This document shows positions 44,686 to 52,369 of a stretch of DNA of 64,000 nucleotides, one piece after another. This DNA comes from CAYFJO01 sp964343305. GTDB lineage: Bacteria > Planctomycetota > Planctomycetia > Pirellulales > Pirellulaceae. The position numbers and the translations under genes are program-made. Location of the stretch: contig CAYFJO010000001.1 in the NCBI GenBank assembly GCA_964343305.1, positions 1 to 64,000 on the forward strand, written 5' to 3'. Below the pieces are notes generated by a model that worked only from the letters and a program-made list of their open reading frames with translations, searched no databases and was not told where the DNA came from. The stretch's first letter is position 1; every line of letters starts with the position of its first letter.

Positions 44686-46056
44686 CTAATCAGTCCTCTT
44701 ACCGCCGAGCTGCTTATTCAATTGATGCACCTTGCCGATGATCCGCCGCTCGATCGACTCGTCGAACGGTGCGGTAAAGTTTGTGTAACGCCTGTGATCG
44801 CCGCCTTCATACCCGCCTTCGCGGAGCACCCGCAGGCTTGGTATGTAAGTGGGAAGGGCATTGCAATAACCGGCAACCCAGACGCTCGGTCCGGCCAGTT
44901 CTCGTTTCAATCGCAGCGAATAATCGACGACGGTCTCGCCAGCCAGCCCGACGAGCGTCAAGCCATCGCCAAACCGCGCCACCTGCACCGGATACGCGTA
45001 CTCCTTGATAAAACCGTCGCCCTCATCCAATTGTCGCAGCAGCCGACGGGCATGTCGTTGCAGTGCGACGCTTCTGGACTCGGCCTGTTTGTGCAGTTCG
45101 GCTCGGCTCGGCCCTTTGGCGAAGGAAAGCGACGTCGTTTCCAGCGCCGTGCGCAGGGGGCCGACGAGCGGCTTGCTTTGGGCATCCAGCGCCGCCTCAA
45201 CCGAGTTGGCCAGTGTGCGACCGTGCTGTTGGGCCAATTCGTGGGTCCGTCTGGGATAAGGGTTTTGATCGCCGCCACAGCCGATGACGAACAAGGCCGT
45301 CATGTCCGGATGGGCCTCTTGCAGGTAATGCTGCGCCCAGCCGGCGTAGTCGCCGTTCAGGTCGTAAAAACCCAGCACCGTATTATGGCAGGCGTAGCCA
45401 AACACCACGGCACGCAGCTTCTTTCCGTCCGCCGAGTCGACACGCAACACGGGCACGCTGTGGTCGACCGGTCCATCGGGATTGGGCCGACCGCGCACGC
45501 CGCTGGCGGTCACCAGCCGACGGTTCATGGCGAAGCCGCAACGGGCACTCGTGTAGCTCAGCCGGGCCGGTTCGAGTTTCGCCAGCGCCTGACCGATGGC
45601 CGCCACGATGCGATCGGTTGTTTCCCGCACGTAATGTTCAGCCCGTTCGATCCAGGCACCTTCGCGCTCTTCGAGCCGCAGTCGATCGATGCGAACTTCG
45701 GGCCCGCTATGTGTGTGCGAGGCATTCATCAGCAGCGCCGCGGGCGGCAGTTCGAACCGGTCCAGTGCCTGCTGCTGCACGGCCCGGCGCATCGGTTCGG
45801 TAATGCCCACCAAATCGGTCGTCACAATCACCAGTCGGCTGCCAGCCGCATCCTCCACTGCCAGCACCTTGGCATACAGATCCTGTGTGGCCTCGTCCGA
45901 TGGCCGATTGCGAGAGGAATAACCAGCCATCCATACCGGACCGTCCGGCGTAATCACCGTCGAAGTCGCGGCCGCCTTCCACAGGTACACTTCGGCAGCC
46001 TTGGCGGAGGTGTTCCAACAAGCCAACAGAAGCAACAGCATCAATCGCGTTTTCAT
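44686..46056 (-). CDS. Secreted neutral/alkaline ceramidase-like protein
   Basis: 456 residues with a signal peptide MKTRLMLLLLLACWNTSAKA. The N-terminal ceramidase domain is recognisable: STVITPDGPVWMAGYSSRNR, KVLAVEDAAGSRLVIVTTDL, then NASHTHSGPEVR with zinc-ligand histidines, and AVVFGYACHNTVLGFYDLNG with another. Ceramidases cut the amide bond of ceramides, but in bacteria without sphingolipids the substrate may differ. The C-terminal Ig-like domain of full-length enzymes is absent, as in most planctomycete versions. Confidence 0.85.
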   Translation of the reverse strand: MKTRLMLLLLLACWNTSAKAAEVYLWKAAATSTVITPDGPVWMAGYSSRNRPSDEATQDLYAKVLAVEDAAGSRLVIVTTDLVGITEPMRRAVQQQALDRFELPPAALLMNASHTHSGPEVRIDRLRLEEREGAWIERAEHYVRETTDRIVAAIGQALAKLEPARLSYTSARCGFAMNRRLVTASGVRGRPNPDGPVDHSVPVLRVDSADGKKLRAVVFGYACHNTVLGFYDLNGDYAGWAQHYLQEAHPDMTALFVIGCGGDQNPYPRRTHELAQQHGRTLANSVEAALDAQSKPLVGPLRTALETTSLSFAKGPSRAELHKQAESRSVALQRHARRLLRQLDEGDGFIKEYAYPVQVARFGDGLTLVGLAGETVVDYSLRLKRELAGPSVWVAGYCNALPTYIPSLRVLREGGYEGGDHRRYTNFTAPFDESIERRIIGKVHQLNKQLGGKRTD

Positions 46057-46219
46057 TCGTGGTTTCGTGTTCTCTGTGATTCATCTCTTGACAGTCACAC
46101 ATTCTAGTCGGCATTCACGAACTATGTTACGCTGGCGCGGCGTGTGTTTTGGAACAAGGGGCGCTGTCAGGTTCGGTCTCGCAACAGCCTTTCCTCTCGA
46201 CGTACGGCAAAGAAACAAA

Positions 46220-46469
46220 TCACGCGCGCTCATCCGCGCGCGCGAGTGTGCGGAATGGTCCAATCAATGCGAGAATGTTGAGCAACGAGTCGTTGCTCTG
46301 TGTCTCCTGTTCCGCTTGCAGGCGTTGCCAAATTTCTTGGCGATGAATCGACTCTCCGCCCGGTGCCTGGATTCCGACCCGGACGTGTTGCCGTGTATGG
46401 CCAGAATCTCAACTTCAATCGTATCGCTGATGACAAACCGCTCGTTCTTCTTTCGACTGAGGCGAACAT
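46220..46469 (-). pseudogene. csrA: Second csrA copy with two one-base deletions
   Basis: On the minus strand an ATG at 46469 starts MF, then after one missing base (near 46463) LSRKKNERFVISDTIEVEIL ... AIHGN reads clearly as CsrA. After a second missing base (near 46387), VRVGIQAPGGESIHRQEIWQ follows in a third frame and runs to a TGA at 46220. Restoring one base at each point gives a full CsrA of about 83 residues (the second site would read GNHVRVGI). Closer to the canonical CsrA sequence than the intact copy at 7.4 kb. Either recently inactivated or a sequencing artefact. Confidence 0.82.
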
Positions 46470-46764
46470 GGGTCGCTCTTTGACCTAAGGAAAAAAGAAA
46501 AGTTCCTGGGCTCGGCGTTTTGAGGTATGGAATGTGCATCGACCGCCGTCACATCACTTGGTCCAGCGAGAACGTGCCGTGCGAATCCGGTCATCAGCTT
46601 CCCAGACAACAATGCGGTCGTTTAAAGAGAAGACCTTTGTCCGTTTTCACATCACAACGGCCGCCACGATCAATCGGGCCTGTCCGTCGCGAACAGGCGA
46701 TGTAGGATTAATGAATCTATGACCATGTGGATCGCAAGTCCATTGCAGTTTTATCCGACGACGT

Positions 46765-48204
46765 ATGCCCACCAAACAACATGATCATGACACAGCGTTT
46801 CGCGAACTGGTGGAAACCGCCAGTTGCATGATTGTCATCCTTCGCGCGGATCACACGATCGCCTATTTCAATCCATTTGCCGAACGGCTGACGGGATATA
46901 CAAGCGACGAAGTTTTTGGCAAGGACTATTCTTCTCTCTTTCTGCCGGAAGAGGATCGCAGCCGGGTCGCGGAAGAGATGCGTCGCATCTTGGCCGGTGG
47001 CGAGGCCAGTCGCGGATATGAAAACTCGGTGCGCAGCCGCGACGGTTCGCAACATTGGCTCGCGTGGCACGCGCAATTGCTGGACGATTATCTCGGCCAA
47101 CCCGCCGTGATCGCCGTGGGGCACGATGTCACCGCACGAAAGGAGACGAACCTGCTGCTTGAAGCAGTGCTCGACACGGCTGTCGATGGGATCATCACGA
47201 TTGACGAGCGGGGGTTCATTCAGTCGTTCAATCCCGCGGCAGAGCGAATCTTTGGTTACACGCCTGACGAAGCGATTGGAGAGAACATCTCGATGCTGAT
47301 GCCGCAACCCTACTCTGCCGAGCACGGCAATTACATTCGCAACTACTTGGAATCCGGACAAGCGAAAATCATCGGTATTGGCCGACAAGCCGACGCACAA
47401 CGAAAGGACGGCACCACGTTCCCAGTCGACCTGGCAGTGAGCGAAGTGTTGTTGCAAGATCGGCGCATGTTTACTGGAATTATCCGCGACATCTCCGACC
47501 AAAAGCGTGCGGAAGACCGCGCATTGCAAGCCGAGCGGCTAGCGGCGATTGGCCAAACGGTGACGGGCCTGGCCCACGAGAGCCGCAACGCGTTTCAGCG
47601 TAGCCAGGCGTGTTTGGAAATGTTGGCCTTGGAGCTGGAAGATCGGCCCGATGAAATGGAACTGGTTAACCGGATTCAACGAGCACTGGATCATTTGCAC
47701 CATCTGTACGAAGAAGTCCGCGACTATGCGGCGCCCATCAACCTCGACCGGCAAGCCTGCAATCTAGCACACGTGTGGCGAGACGCCTGGGCACACCTCG
47801 ATGTCATGCGCAAAGAAAAGAACATCGAGTTGATCGAGGATGATGGCGGCGTCGATTTGTCGTGCGAAGTCGACTGGTTCGCCATGGGCCAGGTCTTCCG
47901 CAACGTGCTGGAAAATGCAATCACAGCCTGTCCCCATCCAGGCAGGATTGCCATTCGCGCCCGGTCATCGACATTGGAAGGGCAATCGGCTGTAACACTG
48001 TCGATCATCGATAATGGACCGGGTTTCGAGACGCAGGCCAAGTCAGACATTTTTGACGCCTTCTTTACGACCAAGACCAAGGGCACGGGGCTTGGCATGG
48101 CGATTGCACGTAGGATCGTTGAAGCCCACGCGGGAAGGATTGCCATCGGTGATTCGACCACGGGAGCCGAGATTGTGATTACATTGCCTCGTGGAAATCT
48201 CTAA
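46765..48204 (+). CDS. PAS-domain sensor histidine kinase
   Basis: 479 residues, no membrane helix. Two PAS domains: about 8-125 (FRELVETASCMIVILRADHT; GYTSDEVFGKDY) and about 130-250 (VLDTAVDGIITIDERGFIQS; FGYTPDEAIGENISMLMP), the second of FixL-like type. The phosphoacceptor is H271 in GLAHESRNAFQRS. The ATPase domain has LENAITACPHPGRI, IIDNGPGF and TKGTGLGMAIARRIVEAH. A cytoplasmic redox, oxygen or small-ligand sensor is inferred. The FxxY/H heme pocket cannot be judged. It is followed after 80 bp by the ANTAR response regulator, its probable partner. Confidence 0.9.
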   Translation: MPTKQHDHDTAFRELVETASCMIVILRADHTIAYFNPFAERLTGYTSDEVFGKDYSSLFLPEEDRSRVAEEMRRILAGGEASRGYENSVRSRDGSQHWLAWHAQLLDDYLGQPAVIAVGHDVTARKETNLLLEAVLDTAVDGIITIDERGFIQSFNPAAERIFGYTPDEAIGENISMLMPQPYSAEHGNYIRNYLESGQAKIIGIGRQADAQRKDGTTFPVDLAVSEVLLQDRRMFTGIIRDISDQKRAEDRALQAERLAAIGQTVTGLAHESRNAFQRSQACLEMLALELEDRPDEMELVNRIQRALDHLHHLYEEVRDYAAPINLDRQACNLAHVWRDAWAHLDVMRKEKNIELIEDDGGVDLSCEVDWFAMGQVFRNVLENAITACPHPGRIAIRARSSTLEGQSAVTLSIIDNGPGFETQAKSDIFDAFFTTKTKGTGLGMAIARRIVEAHAGRIAIGDSTTGAEIVITLPRGNL

Positions 48205-48284
48205 CACATTGACTCGCTAGCTTGGCGTGCAAGCGAGCGAATCGCCTTATCTTTCGCTCGCGCGTCGGGCTAGAGAAGGCCGCT

Positions 48285-48887
48285 ATGGAAACCAAATTGC
48301 GCATCGCCGTGGCCGACGACGAACCCGATATGCAGGAGTATTTCAAAAGAATCCTGCCACGCATAGGTCATGAAGTTGTCGCCATTGCCGAGAATGGTCG
48401 CCAGCTTGTCAGCTTTTGTCGCGAGTTGCAGCCGGACCTTGTGATCACCGACATCAAGATGCCGGACATGGACGGAATCGAAGCGTCCCAAAATCTTCAC
48501 AAAGAAGGCATCGCCGTGCCGGTCATTCTGGTTTCTGCCCATCACGACCGAGAACTTGTCGAACGAGCGGAAGCCGATCATGTGATGGCATACCTCGTCA
48601 AGCCGGTCAAGCAGGCCGACCTGGAACCCGCGATCGCTTTAGCGATGCGGCGGTTTCAACTGTACGAGGCCGTGAAAAGAGAAGCCGCGGATCTGCGCCA
48701 AGCGCTCGCTGATCGAAAAGTGATCGAGCGTGCCAAAGGTATTCTCATGAAGCGAACCGAGTTGGATGAGCCCGATGCATTTCGTCGACTGCAAAAGTTG
48801 GCGAGTGACAAAAACCAAAAACTGATCGAAATCGCACAGAGCATCGTGACAGCCGAACAAGCGTTCGGCAGCGAGAATGCCGGTTAG
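48285..48887 (+). CDS. Response regulator with ANTAR RNA-binding output domain
   Basis: 200 residues from the ATG at 48285. The receiver domain has the acidic pair DDEP (11-12), phospho-aspartate D56 in VITDIKMPDMDG, and the conserved lysine in LVKPVKQ. A helix leads to an ANTAR domain (about 135-190), with DRKVIERAKGILMKR and DAFRRLQKLASDKNQKLIEI. ANTAR proteins bind paired hexaloop hairpins in mRNA leaders and prevent termination; NasR and NasT use this for nitrate/nitrite assimilation genes. Its partner is likely the PAS kinase just upstream. Confidence 0.9.
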   Translation: METKLRIAVADDEPDMQEYFKRILPRIGHEVVAIAENGRQLVSFCRELQPDLVITDIKMPDMDGIEASQNLHKEGIAVPVILVSAHHDRELVERAEADHVMAYLVKPVKQADLEPAIALAMRRFQLYEAVKREAADLRQALADRKVIERAKGILMKRTELDEPDAFRRLQKLASDKNQKLIEIAQSIVTAEQAFGSENAG

Positions 48888-48955
48888 ACGGAACCGCTCC
48901 GCGTGTATCGCGCCAAACGCACGCTCCATCTACACGGTTCCTTTCGCGCGTCCCA

Positions 48956-49387
48956 TTAGCATGGTCGTTGGTGGAATGCCGTGTCAATTTCGTGTCGCGG
49001 GATGCCACAATCCATTGCGCGGAACTTGTGCCAGTCTTCCGAATCGACAGGATACTGCAACCACTGTCCAATCGTCGTGGAGGATCGATGAATCCACAGT
49101 TCCGGCGCTTCCAAGGGACTACCAGACGGTTTCACCACGTCAACCGTTAACCCGTAGCGATCCGCCACGGCACTCACCATCGAACAAAACCATTCAACAT
49201 CATCGGGATCAGCGCAAATCATCGCCGCCCGGCACGCACCCAGATACACTTTTTCCGCTTGCCCCGACACGAAGCCAGCGGCAAATGCCCGACGTGGCTC
49301 GTCACGATCACCAAACTCCGATCGGCCCTCTTCATAGAAGACACCGCAAGTAGGCTTCTCGTTTTGTGAACGGAAGTTCGTGGTCAA
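48956..49387 (-). CDS. Small cytoplasmic protein, unknown
   Basis: 143 residues starting with a TTG at 49387, preceded by GAGAGG at good spacing. Contains YLGACRAAMICADPDDVEWF and YGLTVDVVKPSGSPLEAPEL. Cysteines and an ADPDDVEWF motif might bind metal or a nucleotide, but I do not recognise a family. It follows the small membrane protein by 51 bp, and so probably shares its sigma-54 promoter. Confidence 0.65.
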   Translation of the reverse strand: MTTNFRSQNEKPTCGVFYEEGRSEFGDRDEPRRAFAAGFVSGQAEKVYLGACRAAMICADPDDVEWFCSMVSAVADRYGLTVDVVKPSGSPLEAPELWIHRSSTTIGQWLQYPVDSEDWHKFRAMDCGIPRHEIDTAFHQRPC

Positions 49388-49438
49388 CGATTGAGCCTCT
49401 CAAATGAGGTCGAATGGATCCGAGTGCAATCTCAACGG

Positions 49439-49630
49439 CTAAAACGGAATCGACCAGTAGTCGTAGGACTCAACGTTGCCGTTACCCAAGCTGGCAAGCC
49501 AGATAGTCAGTGCGAACATCAGCGCCATGACGATCAGCATCACGACAGCGGTGATGCGGTCGCGGCGCAGTTGTTGCTCGCCGCGAGCGTCTTGCGGGCG
49601 GGCCGGCCGTTTTGTCACAGTAGCCATCAT
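49439..49630 (-). CDS. Small single-helix membrane protein
   Basis: 63 residues from the first ATG at 49630 (a second follows immediately), with a strong ribosome site AAGGGGG. A basic N-terminus (KRPARPQDARGEQQLRRDR) precedes one helix, AVVMLIVMALMFALTIWLAS, then a short YDYWSIPF tail. It resembles small cytochrome-oxidase-associated or stress membrane peptides in size and layout only. A sigma-54 signature lies 55 bp upstream. Confidence 0.72.
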   Translation of the reverse strand: MMATVTKRPARPQDARGEQQLRRDRITAVVMLIVMALMFALTIWLASLGNGNVESYDYWSIPF

Positions 49631-49683
49631 GTTACCCCCTTTGTGAAAAGAGCGGACTTCATGATCTCGACCGACGGTTTTAT

Positions 49684-49702
49684 AGTGCAACTTGGGTGCC
49701 AA
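49684..49702 (-). promoter_or_regulatory. Sigma-54 promoter signature for the small membrane protein
   Basis: Minus strand reads TTGGCACCCAAGTTGCA: GG (49700-49699), ten bases, GC (49688-49687). It matches TGGCAC-N5-TTGCA almost exactly. The predicted transcript start is near 49675, 45 bp before the ATG at 49630. Confidence 0.75.
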
Positions 49703-49861
49703 AGCGCCAAATTGTAGCTTGACTGTGCGAGTCGAGTTTTTCTTGCCCTACGAAAGGAGTGCACACCACGAACGTGCATAATCGCGCGCTGCTGCACGAA
49801 TCGTCACAGGGTTCACCCAGGAATCGCAACAGAATGTGGATCGATTCACCAGCAAATTGAC

Positions 49862-49879
49862 TTGGCATGGAACGTGCAA
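49862..49879 (+). promoter_or_regulatory. Sigma-54 promoter signature for the uspA operon
   Basis: TTGGCATGGAACGTGCA: GG at 49864-49865, ten bases, GC at 49876-49877. It overlaps an in-frame ATG at 49867, which therefore cannot be the real start of the following gene and supports 49921. Confidence 0.7.
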
Positions 49880-49920
49880 GATTACTCATTCCAAACGAAC
49901 CCTTGATGCCCGGTGATATC

Positions 49921-50367
49921 ATGAGCACGAAAAAGATCCTATTCGCGACCGACTTCTCGGTTGACTCCAACTCCGTGGCGCATTATGCGAACAGCTTGGC
50001 ACGCGATCATGATGCTGAACTCTTTCTTATTCATGTCGTCGAGCCACCGCCGCCGGTTGGTGTTGCCGCTCCCTACGGAGGTGCTTCCATAGATCAGAAC
50101 GACATACTCCTCACAACCATGCTGGAAGAGTATGCCGAACCAGATGTTCAACACGAACCTCACCTGCTGGTTGGCGATCCGGCGACGGAGATCGTTCGGT
50201 TTGCCAAAGATGAGAAGGTAGACATGATTGTGATTGGAACTCACGGCCGCAGCGGTTTGACGCGGCTGTTAATGGGTAGCGTTGCGGAAGCTGTGATGCG
50301 TACGGCACTCTGCCCCGTGCTCACCGTTAAACGAACTGACAAGGTCCTTGCGGGAGAAGAAGCATGA
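49921..50367 (+). CDS. Universal stress protein (UspA family) 1
   Basis: 148 residues from ATG 49921 (MSTKKILFATDFSVDS). Full Usp fold with ATP-binding type motif GTHGRSGLTRLLMGSVAEAV (G-2x-G-9x-G-S) near the C-terminus and the start FATDFS. Such proteins bind ATP and support survival under stress, often under oxygen limitation. The stop overlaps the next usp start by ATGA, so the two are translationally coupled. A sigma-54 signature lies upstream. Confidence 0.9.
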   Translation: MSTKKILFATDFSVDSNSVAHYANSLARDHDAELFLIHVVEPPPPVGVAAPYGGASIDQNDILLTTMLEEYAEPDVQHEPHLLVGDPATEIVRFAKDEKVDMIVIGTHGRSGLTRLLMGSVAEAVMRTALCPVLTVKRTDKVLAGEEA

Positions 50368-50792
50368 CTTTTCTACCAAGAAAAACGATCTTGGCGCCGT
50401 TCGACTTTTCTGACAAATCGCTGGCCGCATTGGACACCGCGCTGGAAATTGCCGACGCCGACTCGCAAGTCCATCTGATTCACGTCCTGCCGGAGTTGCA
50501 CGTGGCCGATCCGGGCGTCGTGTGGCAAACCATCGACAACGAAAATCGATCCCAACACGCGACCGAAGAGGTGCGACGCCGACTCACCGATGCGAAGTAC
50601 GATCCTGTGAAAATCACGATGCAGTTCGGCGATCCCGGCCACCGGATTGCCGACTTTGCCAAAGAGAACAACGTGGACCTGATCGTCATGCCTTCACATG
50701 GACGCCGCGGAATCAGCCGACTTTTGATCGGCTCGGTCGCCGAACGCGTCATGCGATTGGCTCACTGCCCAGTTTTAATCTTGAGATCTTAA
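50364..50792 (+). CDS. Universal stress protein (UspA family) 2
   Basis: 142 residues with LAPFDFSDKSLAALDTALEI and the ATP-binding motif PSHGRRGISRLLIGSVAERV. The first residue of the G-2x-G motif is S in PSHGRRG, still within family range. Coupled to the preceding usp. Together with the following TerB-like and CBS genes it forms a likely operon. Confidence 0.9.
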   Translation: MTFLPRKTILAPFDFSDKSLAALDTALEIADADSQVHLIHVLPELHVADPGVVWQTIDNENRSQHATEEVRRRLTDAKYDPVKITMQFGDPGHRIADFAKENNVDLIVMPSHGRRGISRLLIGSVAERVMRLAHCPVLILRS

Positions 50793-50834
50793 AGAGTGGG
50801 GTGGGTTTCCAACCTGCCAAGGAGACATGAAACG

Positions 50835-51410
50835 ATGGCCAAAGAAATCTTAAAAGAACGCGAAAGCGCGCTCGAATACGAGTTTTTCCACAAAGTCGAC
50901 GAGCAACTGTGGCAGCAACTCAAGGACAAGTTGCAATTCGAAGAGCAAGAGAAAGCGTTAGCCGACGCCACTGGCATCACCGACGAAGGAGTGCTGTTGG
51001 AATTGGTCCAACTCGGTATCAGCAACGAAACGATCTTCGCATTGTCGTTGTTCCCGCTGGTCTGGGTCGCCTGGTCCGACGGAGAAATCCAACCGAAAGA
51101 GCGCGACGCGATCCTCGAAGCCGCTCACGACATCGGGCACGAACGCGATTCGGCCAGCCATCATTTGATTGATACGTGGCTCGATCACAAGCCGTCCGAA
51201 GCGATCCACAAAGCTTGGCAAGACTATGTCCACGCGATTTGTGAAACCGCTACTCCAGAACTTCGCGAGACGTTGAAACACAATGCAGTCAAACGAACGC
51301 GGGACGTTGCACAGGCCACGGGCGGCATTCTCGGTTTTCACAAAATCTCACGCGAACAAGAAGCGGTCTTAAAAGAGGTCGAACGCGCTTTTGAACGAAC
51401 CACAGGATGA
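50835..51410 (+). CDS. TerB-like helical protein
   Basis: 191 residues from the ATG at 50835; AAGGAGA lies about ten bases upstream. The central helices ALSLFPLVWVAWSDGEIQPK followed by ERDAILEAAHDIGHERDSAS have the acidic DGEI motif of the TerB/DjlA-N fold, a proposed metal-binding helical bundle. The N-terminus is charged (KEILKERESALEYEFFHKVD). Role in stress is inferred from the operon. Confidence 0.72.
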   Translation: MAKEILKERESALEYEFFHKVDEQLWQQLKDKLQFEEQEKALADATGITDEGVLLELVQLGISNETIFALSLFPLVWVAWSDGEIQPKERDAILEAAHDIGHERDSASHHLIDTWLDHKPSEAIHKAWQDYVHAICETATPELRETLKHNAVKRTRDVAQATGGILGFHKISREQEAVLKEVERAFERTTG

Positions 51411-51416
51411 TCATCC

Positions 51417-51431
51417 AGCAGCCTGGCTGCT
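51417..51431. repeat. AGCAGCC-T-GGCTGCT palindrome
   Basis: Third copy of the 7-bp-stem palindrome seen at 36916 and within 37669-37701, here between the TerB-like and CBS genes, just after the stop codon. Confidence 0.75.
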
Positions 51432-51469
51432 AGCCGAAATCAGAGTCATAAACAGAAAGGAGCCACCCG

Positions 51470-51967
51470 ATGAACCAAATCGCCATCGGACAAACCGCCG
51501 CCGACATTATGCAACGAGACGTGATTGTCACGTATGCCCGCGACACGCTTCAAGAAGCCATGCAAATGATCACCGAGAATCACGTTACCGGCCTGCCCGT
51601 CATGAACGCGAAAAGCCGTTGCGTCGGCATCATCACGGCAACCGATATTCTGAATTATGAACAGGAACATGCAGAGTTCACATCCGAAGCCAATGCCGAC
51701 ATGGCGAGGCATTTCAACACCGACACCCAGCAATGGGAGAGTGTGCGCGTCACGTCCTTCGCGCTCGAAGAGTTCGGCGACATCCACGTCGAGGAAGTCA
51801 TGTCGCGCGAGTTGGTGTACGTGCTTCCCGAAACATCACTGAAAGACGTCGCCAAAAAAATGCGTGACGAGAACATTCACCGAGTGCTCGTGTTGAGCGA
51901 TGAGTATTTGCTTTACGGTATCATCTCGTCATTCGACTTCGTAAAACTGTTCGTGGACACGGAATGA
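51470..51967 (+). CDS. CBS-domain pair protein
   Basis: 165 residues; ATG at 51470 with AAAGGAG upstream. CBS 1: TAADIMQRDVIVTYARDTLQ ... ENHVTGLPVMNAKSRCVGII. CBS 2: VEEVMSRELVYVLPETSLKD ... HRVLVLSDEYLLYGIISSFD. A longer linker (about 60-105) separates them. CBS pairs sense adenine nucleotides. Stand-alone, probably in the usp operon. Confidence 0.88.
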   Translation: MNQIAIGQTAADIMQRDVIVTYARDTLQEAMQMITENHVTGLPVMNAKSRCVGIITATDILNYEQEHAEFTSEANADMARHFNTDTQQWESVRVTSFALEEFGDIHVEEVMSRELVYVLPETSLKDVAKKMRDENIHRVLVLSDEYLLYGIISSFDFVKLFVDTE

Positions 51968-52085
51968 TATTGTCAACTCGCGATGGCGTTGCAAATCCGC
52001 GCGCCAGTTGAGCGATAACGCACACCAAAATCGCTGATGATGACGTAATCGCAGAGAATTTGTCGCAGCGCTACAGGCGTCAAGC

Positions 52086-52103
52086 GCGGCATATGTTTTG
52101 CTA
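52086..52103 (+). promoter_or_regulatory. Possible sigma-54 promoter of hemerythrin/cytochrome/scdA operon
   Basis: CGGCATATGTTTTGCTA: GG at 52088-52089, ten bases, GC at 52100-52101. Weaker match than the other three (CGGCAT, TTGCT). The predicted start is about 35 bp before the first ATG. Confidence 0.5.
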
Positions 52104-52148
52104 CATGTCTCAGGGTCGTCGTGCGCCTCCCACTACCTTCCGCATCGC

Positions 52149-52369
52149 ATGACGAAACGTTCCAACGGAATTCGCAACGAACACTCTTGGTTATTGACCA
52201 CGATCCGCAAACTCAAAGAAGGCGCCGGAGACGGCGACGGTTCGGACAAGTGGTGGAGTGCGTTGGACAAAGCCTTCCACCAATTCAGCAAGGACTGAAT
52301 GCACACGAGAGCAAAGAAAATGAGCTGCTGCAAGATACCTACAATGAAGACATCGCCGCCACCGATTAA
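52149..52369 (+). pseudogene. Small hemerythrin-like gene with a one-base deletion
   Basis: From ATG 52149 the frame encodes MTKRSNGIRNEHSWLLTTIR ... WWSALDKAFHQFSKD then a TGA at 52296. Adding one base near 52295 continues in the next frame as LNAHESKENELLQDTYNEDI to a TAA at 52369. The restored 73-residue protein has the H-E...HESKENELLQ ending of small hemerythrin-like di-iron proteins (NEHSWLL; HESKE). These bind oxygen or NO. It overlaps the start of the cytochrome gene by 26 bp. Confidence 0.65.

Noticed and set aside
44629..46107. Long open frame antisense to the ceramidase-like gene
   Set aside because: It is the mirror of a strongly supported gene; its translation has no recognisable motif and skewed composition.
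49867..49920. ATG at 49867 as start of the first usp gene
   Set aside because: It lies within the sigma-54 promoter signature, upstream of the predicted transcript start; the Usp fold begins at 49921.
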